DNA of 5,474 bases from Planctomycetota bacterium (GTDB taxonomy: Bacteria > Planctomycetota > Phycisphaerae > WQYP01): positions 1 to 5,474 of the forward strand of contig JAJYGE010000403.1 in the NCBI GenBank assembly GCA_021785155.1. The letters run 5' to 3'. Every line of letters begins with the position of its first letter. Position 1 is the first letter of the stretch. A program made the position numbers and the translations under genes. Below are positions 1 through 5,474 of this stretch, piece by piece. The notes beneath the pieces were generated by a model. That model was not told the DNA's origin, did no database searches, and saw only the letters and a program-made list of their open reading frames with translations.

Positions 1-362
1 AATCTCTTCCAATGGTTCGCGGCGATCCGGTACTCATTGAACAGGTTCTGTCCAACCTGATTGAAAACGCCCTGGCACACGCTCCAACCCAGACGCCCCT
101 TGAAATCAACGCCGTAGCGCGCGCAAATTCCATTCTCATTCGCGTCATGGATCGCGGCCCCGGCCTGCCGCCCCATGATACCCAGCGCATTTTTGAGAAG
201 TTCTTCCGCGGACAATCCTCATCCCATCACGTCGGCCTTGGCCTGGGCCTGGCCATCTGCAAGGCCATCATCCAACTCCACCAAGGCACCATCACCGCCC
301 GCAACCGCGACGGCGGCGGTGCGGAATTTCAGGTAACAATTCCGACCACCAATACACCATAA
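1..362 (+). CDS. kdpD: KdpD-type sensor histidine kinase, C-terminal ATPase domain (5' end outside window)
   Basis: This is the end of a sensor kinase gene. The frame is open from the left edge (first full codon at 3), so the ATG at 12 is internal and not the start. The visible 120 or so residues form a HATPase_c domain with all its boxes in order: N box (NLIENA, near 54-71), G1 box (DRGPGLP, from 150), F box (IFEKFFRG, from 189) and G2 box (GLGLGLAICKAI, near 234-270). The ending LHQGTITARNRDGGGAEF closely matches the KdpD family as I recall it, more than generic kinases. KdpD is a membrane kinase that senses K+ limitation or turgor and phosphorylates KdpE to switch on the KdpFABC potassium pump. 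The sensor, membrane and phospho-acceptor histidine regions lie upstream and cannot be checked. No kdpE follows; the next gene is acnA, 200 bases on, so this gene probably ends its operon. Another OmpR-partner kinase is the main alternative. Confidence 0.88.
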   Translation, partial: SLPMVRGDPVLIEQVLSNLIENALAHAPTQTPLEINAVARANSILIRVMDRGPGLPPHDTQRIFEKFFRGQSSSHHVGLGLGLAICKAIIQLHQGTITARNRDGGGAEFQVTIPTTNTP

Positions 363-447
363 GTTCCCGCCGCCGACTATGATTATTCGTAATACAATCT
401 TGAAACTTTAACCTCCTCAGCAGCCCGATATCCGTGACGTTGCGGAA

Positions 448-490
448 ACGCGCCCCGGCCCGGCCCGCCAATTTTCTTCCGGCCGCGCGT
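448..490 (+). other. GC-rich stem-loop in the kdpD-acnA spacer
   Basis: The arm ACGCGC (448-453) pairs perfectly with GCGCGT (485-490). After a three-base bulge (CCC, 454-456), GGCC (457-460) pairs with GGCC (481-484), leaving a 20-base loop. The stem is almost all G-C and should be stable. No T-run follows, so it is not a textbook intrinsic terminator, although it lies where the kdpD transcript would have to end. It could help termination of kdpD or be a protein site. It lies upstream of the possible acnA -10 box, so if that box is used the hairpin is not in the acnA mRNA. Confidence 0.35.
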
Positions 491-509
491 GCCAATCGGC
501 GTTCGGCGC

Positions 510-515
510 TATAAA
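510..515 (+). promoter_or_regulatory. Possible -10 box for acnA
   Basis: TATAAA matches the sigma-70 -10 consensus at five of six positions and lies about 48 bases before the acnA start, in an AT-rich stretch after a GC-rich block. No recognisable -35 hexamer sits 16-18 bases upstream, so this is only a weak candidate. Confidence 0.22.
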
Positions 516-562
516 ATGCTTTTCATGGAATTTTTGGAATTGCTACGAAAGCGAGTTTTTTA

Positions 563-3316
563 ATGTCAGCGGCTTTACATCACAACCCTTTTTCGGCTCA
601 GGCCACGTTAAATACCCCTTCCGGAAAAAAGATCATTTATCGTCTCGATGCGCTTAATAAACTTGGCCCGGTCGATCATCTCCCCTACAGCATTAAGGTG
701 TTGCTGGAGGCCTGCCTGCGGCATTGCGACGGTCACCTGGTAACGGAAAAAGATGTGGAAGCGGTGCTGCGGTATGACGCAAAAAAAACCGGATCGGCTG
801 AGATTCCATTTATGCCCGGACGCGTGGTATTACAGGATTTCACGGGTGTCCCGGCGGTGGTGGATCTGGCGGCCATGCGGGCGGCGATGAAACGGCTCGG
901 CGGTGATCCGAAAAAGGTCAATCCGCTGGTACCTTGTGATCTGGTCATTGACCATAGTGTTCAGGTAGATGCGTTTGCCAGTGGGATGGCGTTACAGATT
1001 AACAGTGAATTGGAGTTTGAACGCAATCAGGAACGCTATCAATTTCTGAAATGGGGGCAACAGGCGTTTAACAATTTCCGCGTGGTGCCGCCGGCGACGG
1101 GCATTGTACATCAGGTGAATCTGGAATATCTGGCGAAGGTTGTCTGGGAAAAAGACGGTGTTCTGTACCCGGATTCTCTTGTGGGAACGGATTCCCACAC
1201 GACCATGATTAATGGCCTGGGTGTGGTGGGCTGGGGTGTCGGCGGCATTGAAGCTGAAGCGGTCATGCTGGGGCAGCCTATTTACATGCTTCTACCGGAA
1301 GTGGTGGGCTTTAAACTCACTGGCAAATTAAAGGAAGGTTGCACGGCCACAGATCTGGTTCTGACCGTAACACAGATGTTGCGCGAACATGGCGTGGTGG
1401 AAAAATTTGTGGAATTTTACGGTCCCGGCCTGGCGGATATGCCCGTGGCCAATCGCGCCACCATTGCCAATATGGCTCCGGAATATGGGGCGACCATCGG
1501 CTTTTTCCCCATTGATGACCAGACCTTGACCTATATGCGTTTGTCCAGTCGGGATGAGAGCCTCATCAAGACTGTTGAACAATATGCCAAAGAACAGGGC
1601 TTCTGGCGAGATGATCGTCACAAGATTGTGTATTCCAGCACTCTGGAGTTGGACTTAAATCAGGTGGAACCGTCGCTGGCCGGACCGCGGCGTCCGCAGG
1701 ATCGGATCGCGCTGACCGCGATGAAATCACAGTGGCGGCAGGATTTGTCGGTAACTTACGGAAAAAATGGGGCGACCAAAGGATCCACCATGGAAAGCTG
1801 GCAAGATGAGGGTGGAAATCTGGCCGTGGCCAAAGCGCCGGCTAAAGCTGACCAAGGTTTTGATGGCGTACCGGTTCAATATGATGGCAAAGAATTTCAA
1901 CTCCGGCATGGATCTGTGGTTATCGCGGCTATCACCAGTTGCACCAATACCAGCAATCCCAGTGTGATGGTGGCGGCGGGGCTGATCGCGAAAAAGGCGG
2001 CCGCACGCGGATTAACGCGCAAGCCCTGGGTGAAAACATCGCTGGCTCCGGGTTCAAAAGTAGTCATGGAATATCTGAAAGCCGCTGATCTGGTCAAACC
2101 GCTGGAATCCTGTGGATTTTATCTTGTCGGCTTCGGCTGCACGACATGTATCGGTAACTCCGGGCCGCTGCCGGAACCGATCAGCAAAGCGATTAACACG
2201 CATGATCTGGTGGCGGCGGCGGTGCTTTCCGGTAATCGGAACTTTGAAGGCCGCATCAGTCCGGATGTAAAGGCTAATTACCTGGCCTCGCCACCGCTGG
2301 TGGTGGCCTACGCGCTGGCCGGCACGGTGGACATTGACCTGAATCATGATCCGATTGGCATCGATAAATCCGGTCAGGCAATATATCTGCGTGATATCTG
2401 GCCCAGCCAGAAAGAAATCGCCGAAACTGTGGCCAAGTCCGTTTTAAGCTCCCAGTTCAAACATGAATATGCCAATGTGTTTGCGGGTTCAGAGGAATGG
2501 AAGCAAATCAAAACCAGCACGGGCGATCAATTTGAATGGGATGAAAAAAGTACGTACATCCAGGAACCGCCATTTTTTGTCGGTCTCAAACCGGCGGTGG
2601 ATCCGATCAAGCCCATTAAAGCGGCACGTTGCCTGGCATTGCTCGGTGATTCCATTACGACCGATCACATCAGCCCGGCGGGTTCGATCAAGAAAGACAG
2701 CCCGGCGGGGAAATTCCTCATTGAACATGGCGTGGATGCCAAAATGTTCAACAGTTACGGTGCTCGGCGGGGCAATGATCGCGTGATGACCCGCGGCACA
2801 TTTGCCAATATCCGTGTGAAAAATAAGCTGGCTCCGGGAACCGAAGGCGGCGTCACGACGGATTTACTCGATGGACAGGTGAAGCCCATTTTTGATGCCA
2901 GCATACATTATAAGCAGGCGGGTATACCGCTGATTGTTTTGGCCGGCAAAGATTATGGCATGGGTTCCAGCCGCGATTGGGCGGCCAAGGGCACATTCCT
3001 GCTTGGCGCGCGAGCCGTGATTGCGGAATCCTTTGAGCGCATTCACCGCAGCAATTTAGTAGGCATGGGCGTGTTACCGCTTACGTTCAAGAAAGGCGAG
3101 ACTGCCGCAAGCCTGGGCCTTACCGGCAAAGAAACGTTTGAAATTCAATTGACCGATGATCTGGCACCACGGCAGGATGTAAAAGTTGTTGCCACGAAAG
3201 AAGATGGTGGAAAAATGGAGTTCACCGCCACATGCCGCATAGATACCCCGGTGGAAGTCGAATACTTCCGCAACGGCGGCATCCTGCATACTGTGCTGCG
3301 CAGAATGGCAAAATAA
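563..3316 (+). CDS. acnA: Aconitate hydratase A (aconitase)
   Basis: Cytoplasmic [4Fe-4S] enzyme that interconverts citrate and isocitrate through cis-aconitate in the TCA cycle. The protein is full length (917 residues) and collinear with the AcnA/IRP1 family. Visible landmarks are [16 protein letters not shown] (from residue 91), VGTDSHTTM (Asp210-Ser-His212), and the three cluster cysteines Cys460 (SCTNTSNPS), Cys526 and Cys529 ([13 protein letters not shown]), with the same 66 and 3 residue spacing as I recall for E. coli AcnA. The C-terminal swivel domain has [15 protein letters not shown], then [13 protein letters not shown] (Arg804) and [16 protein letters not shown]. It is about 25 residues longer than E. 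coli AcnA; the extra length lies in the linker between the conserved [11 protein letters not shown] and the first cluster cysteine. The start at 563 is the only one possible: the frame has no ATG, GTG or TTG between it and the upstream stop at 512-514. The ribosome site is weak (GCGAG, 551-555). It appears to be transcribed alone. Identity is secure; some AcnA-family members act on 2-methylcitrate pathway substrates, but nothing here suggests that. Confidence 0.97.
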   Translation: MSAALHHNPFSAQATLNTPSGKKIIYRLDALNKLGPVDHLPYSIKVLLEACLRHCDGHLVTEKDVEAVLRYDAKKTGSAEIPFMPGRVVLQDFTGVPAVVDLAAMRAAMKRLGGDPKKVNPLVPCDLVIDHSVQVDAFASGMALQINSELEFERNQERYQFLKWGQQAFNNFRVVPPATGIVHQVNLEYLAKVVWEKDGVLYPDSLVGTDSHTTMINGLGVVGWGVGGIEAEAVMLGQPIYMLLPEVVGFKLTGKLKEGCTATDLVLTVTQMLREHGVVEKFVEFYGPGLADMPVANRATIANMAPEYGATIGFFPIDDQTLTYMRLSSRDESLIKTVEQYAKEQGFWRDDRHKIVYSSTLELDLNQVEPSLAGPRRPQDRIALTAMKSQWRQDLSVTYGKNGATKGSTMESWQDEGGNLAVAKAPAKADQGFDGVPVQYDGKEFQLRHGSVVIAAITSCTNTSNPSVMVAAGLIAKKAAARGLTRKPWVKTSLAPGSKVVMEYLKAADLVKPLESCGFYLVGFGCTTCIGNSGPLPEPISKAINTHDLVAAAVLSGNRNFEGRISPDVKANYLASPPLVVAYALAGTVDIDLNHDPIGIDKSGQAIYLRDIWPSQKEIAETVAKSVLSSQFKHEYANVFAGSEEWKQIKTSTGDQFEWDEKSTYIQEPPFFVGLKPAVDPIKPIKAARCLALLGDSITTDHISPAGSIKKDSPAGKFLIEHGVDAKMFNSYGARRGNDRVMTRGTFANIRVKNKLAPGTEGGVTTDLLDGQVKPIFDASIHYKQAGIPLIVLAGKDYGMGSSRDWAAKGTFLLGARAVIAESFERIHRSNLVGMGVLPLTFKKGETAASLGLTGKETFEIQLTDDLAPRQDVKVVATKEDGGKMEFTATCRIDTPVEVEYFRNGGILHTVLRRMAK

Positions 3317-3382
3317 GTAGGTTGGCAGAGTTCACCTTAAGCGGCAATATGGGGGAATTTATAAGGTGGCTGAAACATTCTA

Positions 3383-3488
3383 AAGTAGGAACGCAAAATG
3401 GATGCAACCGCCGGTATGGTACTTAACCCATGCTTAATAAGTGATTTACAACACTTGCTTGGGTTGTCATGATTCTTCGTTCCTACTT
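3383..3488 (+). repeat. 11-bp perfect inverted repeat enclosing the ilvD leader
   Basis: AAGTAGGAACG (3383-3393) is the exact reverse complement of CGTTCCTACTT (3478-3488). The arms lie 84 bases apart and bracket the short leader reading frame at 3398-3472. In RNA the two arms would close a 106-base structure and cover the leader's Shine-Dalgarno (AGGA, 3387-3390). The right arm can instead fold locally: GTTCC-TAC (3479-3486) with GTA and GGAAT (3490-3492, 3495-3499), with two bases bulged. The long-range and local pairings therefore exclude each other. There is no flanking target-site duplication, which argues against a small mobile element. Confidence 0.45.
3398..3472 (+). CDS. Candidate leucine-rich leader peptide upstream of ilvD
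   Basis: A 24-codon frame starts at ATG 3398 and stops at TGA 3470-3472. It has a good Shine-Dalgarno, AGGA at 3387-3390, seven bases before the ATG. The peptide begins MDATAGMVLNPCLIS and ends LQHLLGLS. It has six Leu, one Ile and one Val in 24 residues, all from residue 8 onward. The leucine codons are CTT, TTA and TTG (two each) with no CTG, although CTG is by far the commonest leucine codon in acnA and ilvD, and isoleucine is the rare-looking ATA. Peptides of this type (IlvL, LeuL) are made only so that ribosome stalling at branched-chain codons can report scarce charged tRNA. That role fits the gene downstream, ilvD, and the pairing segments in the same region. The call is inference: a 24-codon frame can occur by chance, and non-coding sequence would also lack CTG bias. 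Confidence 0.4.
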   Translation: MDATAGMVLNPCLISDLQHLLGLS

Positions 3489-3538
3489 CGTACAGGAATA
3501 GCGCCTCGAACGTGTCGGCCAACCCGAAGGGTTTGGTC
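3425..3538 (+). promoter_or_regulatory. Candidate attenuator with four alternately pairing segments, ilvD leader
   Basis: Segment 1, AACCCA (3425-3430), pairs with segment 2, TGGGTT (3460-3465), with a second short stem inside (AAGTG 3439-3443 with CACTT 3452-3456). Segment 2, as TTGGGTTG (3459-3466), also pairs with segment 3, CAACCCGA (3520-3527), over eight positions with one G-U. Segment 3 in turn pairs with segment 4: GGCCAACCC (3517-3525) with GGGTTTGGTC (3529-3538), nine pairs with one bulged T and a GAA loop. The leader peptide codons run over segments 1 and 2. A ribosome stalled at an early Leu or Ile codon would free segment 2 to pair with 3, blocking 3:4. A ribosome reaching the stop at 3470 would cover segment 2 and let 3:4 form. 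That is classical attenuation logic. Against it, no T-run follows 3:4, so it would have to act through Rho, pausing or translation. Confidence 0.4.
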
Positions 3539-3570
3539 AGGCCCGCGATAAAAGTATGGATTTCGACTAT

Positions 3571-3584
3571 TTACTCAGGAGTAA
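3571..3584 (+). promoter_or_regulatory. Small hairpin containing the ilvD Shine-Dalgarno
   Basis: TTACT (3571-3575) is the exact reverse complement of AGTAA (3580-3584), with loop CAGG. The Shine-Dalgarno AGGAG (3577-3581) is split between loop and 3' arm, so folding would partly hide it. The five-pair stem is AT-rich and weak by itself, so the effect may be small or depend on the upstream fold. Confidence 0.33.
3577..3581 (+). promoter_or_regulatory. Shine-Dalgarno of ilvD
   Basis: AGGAG lies eight bases before ATG 3590. An in-frame TAA (3587-3589) directly precedes that ATG, so no start further upstream is possible. This site is clearly stronger than the one in front of acnA. Confidence 0.85.
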
Positions 3585-3589
3585 TATAA

Positions 3590-5257
3590 ATGGTGAATCG
3601 TCCCCGCAGTCCGGAAGTTACCGAAGGTTTTGATCGTGCGCCGCAACGGGCATTTTTTCGATCCATGGGTCTCACCGACGCGGACATTCATCAGCCGTGG
3701 GTGGGCGTTGCCAGTACGTGGAATCAGGCGACGCCATGCAACATTACATTGGATCGACAGGCCCGTGCGGTCGCTGAAGGCGTGAAGTCCGCCGGCGGCA
3801 CGCCGCGTGAATTTGTGACCATCGCGGTGTCGGATGGCATTGCCATGGGACATGAGGGAATGAAAGCCTCGCTGATTTCGCGCGAAGTTATCGCCGATTC
3901 CATTGAACTGATGATGCACGCCCATCGCTATGACGCGCTGGTGGGACTGGCGGGGTGTGATAAATCACTTCCAGGCACCCTGATGGCTCTGGCACGGTTG
4001 AATTTGCCGGGAATATTTATTTATGGCGGCACGATTCTTCCCGGCAGGTTTAGGGGGAAAGATGTAACAATTGTTGATGTGTATGAGGGGGTCGGTGCAC
4101 ATGCCGCCGGAAAAATGACCGATGCGGAGCTTTACGAATTGGAATGTGGTGCCTGCCCCTCGGTGGGCTCGTGCGGCGGCCAATTTACAGCCAATACTAT
4201 GGCATGCGTGGCCGAGGCCATGGGCATGGCGTTGCCTGGCTCGGGTTCCCCGCCGGCGGTGGAGCTGTCGCGTGATGAATTCTGCAAATCCGCGGGCCGG
4301 CAGGTCATGGCATTGCTGGAAGCGAATATTCGACCGCGGGACATCATGACGCGCGAAGCTCTCGAAAACGCGGTTGCCATCGGGGCGGCCACCGGCGGCA
4401 GTACGAATATTTGTCTGCATCTGCCGGCAATAGCGCATGAACTGGGGCTGAAATTAACGCTCAATGACATTGAGCGTATCAGCCGACGCACGCCAACGAT
4501 CGCCGATCTCAAGCCGGGCGGAAAGTATGTGGCGCTGGATGTATTCCGCGTGGGCGGCATTCCCGTAATTCTCAAGGTACTGCTGGATGCGGGCCTTATT
4601 CATGGCGATGGCATGACCGTAACGGGTAGAACCATGCGGGAAAATCTGAAAAATGTGGTGTTGCCTGGCGGGCAGGATGTGGTGGTACCGGTCGAAAAAG
4701 CGATCAGCCCCAATGGCGGTCTGCGGATACTGACGGGGAATCTGGCGACCGAAGGGTGCGTGATAAAAATCACCGGGGTGAAGAAATTGCAGCATCGAGG
4801 CCCGGCGAAATGCTTTGATTCCGAGCAAGACGCCATGAAAGCCGTGCAGGGCCTGCAAATTAAGAAAGGTGATGTGGTAATCATCCGCTATGAAGGACCT
4901 AAGGGCGGTCCAGGTATGAGAGAAATGCTGGCGGTGACCGCCGCGATTGTCGGTCAGGGATTGGGCTATGACACCTGCCTGATTACCGATGGCCGATTCA
5001 GCGGAGGCACGCGCGGCCTGTGCATCGGTCATGTGGGGCCGGAGGCGCAGGTGGGCGGCAATATCGCACTGGTGCGTGATGGTGACATGATCACGGTGGA
5101 TGCGGAAAAAGGTAGCATTGACGTGGAACTCTCCACTGACGAACTGGCGCGGCGGCACAAGCAATGGAAGCCCAAAGATCCGATGTATACCCATGGCGCG
5201 TTGGCAAAATACGCCAAGCTGGTAGGCCCGGCGTGCGATGGTGCCGTTACGCATTGA
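3590..5257 (+). CDS. ilvD: Dihydroxy-acid dehydratase, probable [2Fe-2S] type
   Basis: Cytoplasmic Fe-S enzyme that dehydrates 2,3-dihydroxy-isovalerate and 2,3-dihydroxy-3-methylvalerate to the keto acids that give valine, leucine and isoleucine. The protein has 555 residues, normal for the shorter IlvD group and below the roughly 616 of E. coli. All landmarks are present: ATPCN (Cys50), [13 protein letters not shown] (Asp82), GCDKSLPG (Cys123, metal-ligand Asp124, and Lys125, the lysine that is carbamylated in the family), [14 protein letters not shown] (Cys195), [20 protein letters not shown] and [11 protein letters not shown] (Ser471). Cys50, Cys123 and Cys195 together are the ligand set of the plant and mycobacterial [2Fe-2S] enzymes; the E. 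coli [4Fe-4S] enzyme, as I recall it, lacks the PCN cysteine. Related sugar-acid dehydratases (Edd, xylonate or arabonate type) are the alternative, but the length, motifs and apparent Leu-rich leader favour IlvD. It stands alone, with no ilvB, ilvC or ilvE beside it in the window. Confidence 0.97.
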   Translation: MVNRPRSPEVTEGFDRAPQRAFFRSMGLTDADIHQPWVGVASTWNQATPCNITLDRQARAVAEGVKSAGGTPREFVTIAVSDGIAMGHEGMKASLISREVIADSIELMMHAHRYDALVGLAGCDKSLPGTLMALARLNLPGIFIYGGTILPGRFRGKDVTIVDVYEGVGAHAAGKMTDAELYELECGACPSVGSCGGQFTANTMACVAEAMGMALPGSGSPPAVELSRDEFCKSAGRQVMALLEANIRPRDIMTREALENAVAIGAATGGSTNICLHLPAIAHELGLKLTLNDIERISRRTPTIADLKPGGKYVALDVFRVGGIPVILKVLLDAGLIHGDGMTVTGRTMRENLKNVVLPGGQDVVVPVEKAISPNGGLRILTGNLATEGCVIKITGVKKLQHRGPAKCFDSEQDAMKAVQGLQIKKGDVVIIRYEGPKGGPGMREMLAVTAAIVGQGLGYDTCLITDGRFSGGTRGLCIGHVGPEAQVGGNIALVRDGDMITVDAEKGSIDVELSTDELARRHKQWKPKDPMYTHGALAKYAKLVGPACDGAVTH

Positions 5258-5285
5258 TCCGCCAATGAAAATTGGGAGCAGGATC
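5256..5285 (+). other. GAAA-capped hairpin at the ilvD stop codon
   Basis: GATCC (5256-5260, overlapping the TGA) pairs with GGATC (5281-5285). Inside it CCAAT (5262-5266) pairs with ATTGG (5271-5275) around a GAAA tetraloop, with one base unpaired on the left and five on the right between the two stems. GNRA loops stabilise RNA hairpins. No T-run follows, so a role in mRNA 3'-end protection or in stopping an upstream-moving exonuclease fits better than intrinsic termination. Confidence 0.35.
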
Positions 5286-5300
5286 GCCATGGCGTGCGCC

Positions 5301-5324
5301 AGGTTTCACGGGCTTAAACTTTTT
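5301..5324 (+). terminator. Weak candidate terminator after ilvD
   Basis: AGGTTT (5301-5306) pairs with AAACTT (5316-5321), including one G-U, around a nine-base loop. It runs into a stretch of five T (5320-5324). The shape is right, but the stem has only one G-C pair, so it would be a poor terminator. Confidence 0.2.
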
Positions 5325-5350
5325 ATTCATTCAGTCGCCTGATCACCAGA

Positions 5351-5378
5351 GCTATAATTGCTCAATTGAATTTATAGC
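5351..5378. terminator. AT-rich palindrome, possible bidirectional terminator
   Basis: GCTATAA (5351-5357) is the exact reverse complement of TTATAGC (5372-5378). Two further A-T pairs follow after a bulged T. The site lies between ilvD and the possible minus-strand gene end at 5384, where a shared terminator would be expected. The stem has only two G-C pairs and no clear T-run on either side, so a protein-binding palindrome is equally possible. Confidence 0.27.
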
Positions 5379-5383
5379 GATGC

Positions 5384-5473
5384 CTATTTGGCTCCTGGAA
5401 ACATCTCGTTAAAATAACCCGGATTCGTAGGCTGTACCGTTGGGGCCGCCGAGTTTTGGCTGCTGTATCCGTT
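5384..5473 (-). CDS. Possible C-terminus of an unidentified minus-strand protein
   Basis: Read on the minus strand from the right edge, one frame is open for 29 codons and stops at TAG (5384-5386). It reads NGYSSQNSAAPTVQPTNPG and then YFNEMFPGAK. The composition looks protein-like, a Ser/Gln/Asn/Pro/Thr linker followed by a short aromatic tail, but the family cannot be recognised. The other two minus-strand frames are also open for 21 codons or more here, so openness alone proves little. If real, the gene converges on ilvD. The plus strand in 5258-5474 shows no supportable gene. Confidence 0.28.
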   Translation of the reverse strand, partial: NGYSSQNSAAPTVQPTNPGYFNEMFPGAK

Positions 5474-5474
5474 G

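Noticed and set aside
382..393. ATTA-TTCG-TAAT hairpin after kdpD
   Set aside because: Four A-T pairs are too weak to call a terminator, and no T-run follows.
412..417. CCTCCT, a perfect Shine-Dalgarno (AGGAGG) on the minus strand
   Set aside because: No ATG or other start at suitable spacing follows on the minus strand, and the frame there has no protein-like features.
3349..3426. 25-codon plus-strand frame before the leader peptide
   Set aside because: It has no good Shine-Dalgarno and no enrichment for branched-chain residues, and it overlaps the better-supported frame at 3398.
3421..3466. Integron attC-like site (ACTTAAC matches RYYYAAC)
   Set aside because: The partner GTTRRRY is not met at 3464 (GTTGTCA-like), and no integrase or cassette structure is present.
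3383..3488. MITE with 11-bp terminal inverted repeats
   Set aside because: No target-site duplication flanks the arms, there is no second copy in the window, and the leader interpretation explains the structure better.
3464..3492. Promoter with -35 TTGTCA
   Set aside because: The -35 matches five of six bases, but no acceptable -10 box occurs 16-18 bases downstream.
563..5257. acnA and ilvD as one functional Fe-S operon
   Set aside because: The genes are 273 bases apart with a separate structured leader for ilvD, and their pathways differ.
4454..5290. Long open frame (278 codons) on the minus strand
   Set aside because: It lies antisense to the conserved ilvD coding sequence, and its His/Arg-rich translation resembles no family; it is a shadow of ilvD codon bias. 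The same applies to the 157- and 147-codon minus-strand frames within ilvD.

Overview
The window holds ordinary bacterial metabolic chromosome. It contains the 3' end of a KdpD-type sensor histidine kinase gene, a complete aconitase gene (acnA, 917 codons), a complete dihydroxy-acid dehydratase gene (ilvD, 555 codons) and a short gene-poor right end that may hold the tail of a gene on the minus strand. All recognised genes are on the plus strand. No IS element, CRISPR array, tRNA or rRNA is visible. The mixed base composition, single-gene spacing and Gram-negative-like protein sequences fit a free-living bacterium with a TCA cycle and branched-chain amino acid synthesis. A Planctomycetota-like host is possible, but the sequence does not settle the phylum.

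Layout: 1-362 is the KdpD ATPase domain tail. 363-562 is a 200-base spacer with a strong GC hairpin and a possible -10 box. 563-3316 is acnA. 3317-3589 is a 273-base spacer that reads as a regulatory leader. 3590-5257 is ilvD. 5258-5474 holds several small hairpins and a possible minus-strand C-terminus.

The most interesting part is the acnA-ilvD spacer. It contains a 24-codon reading frame with a good Shine-Dalgarno sequence and six leucine codons, one isoleucine codon and one valine codon, mostly in its second half. Four short segments in and after it can pair as 1:2, 2:3 and 3:4, the geometry of a trp/leu/ilv-type attenuator. A long 11-bp inverted repeat encloses the frame and includes its ribosome binding site. 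The ilvD Shine-Dalgarno itself sits in a small hairpin. Since ilvD acts in isoleucine, valine and (indirectly) leucine synthesis, this suggests ilvD is controlled by branched-chain amino acid supply. The 3:4 hairpin has no U-tract, so the mechanism is uncertain.

Aconitase and dihydroxy-acid dehydratase are both Fe-S hydro-lyases but work in different pathways. The 273-base gap and separate leader argue that they are separate transcription units. Their adjacency may be chance.
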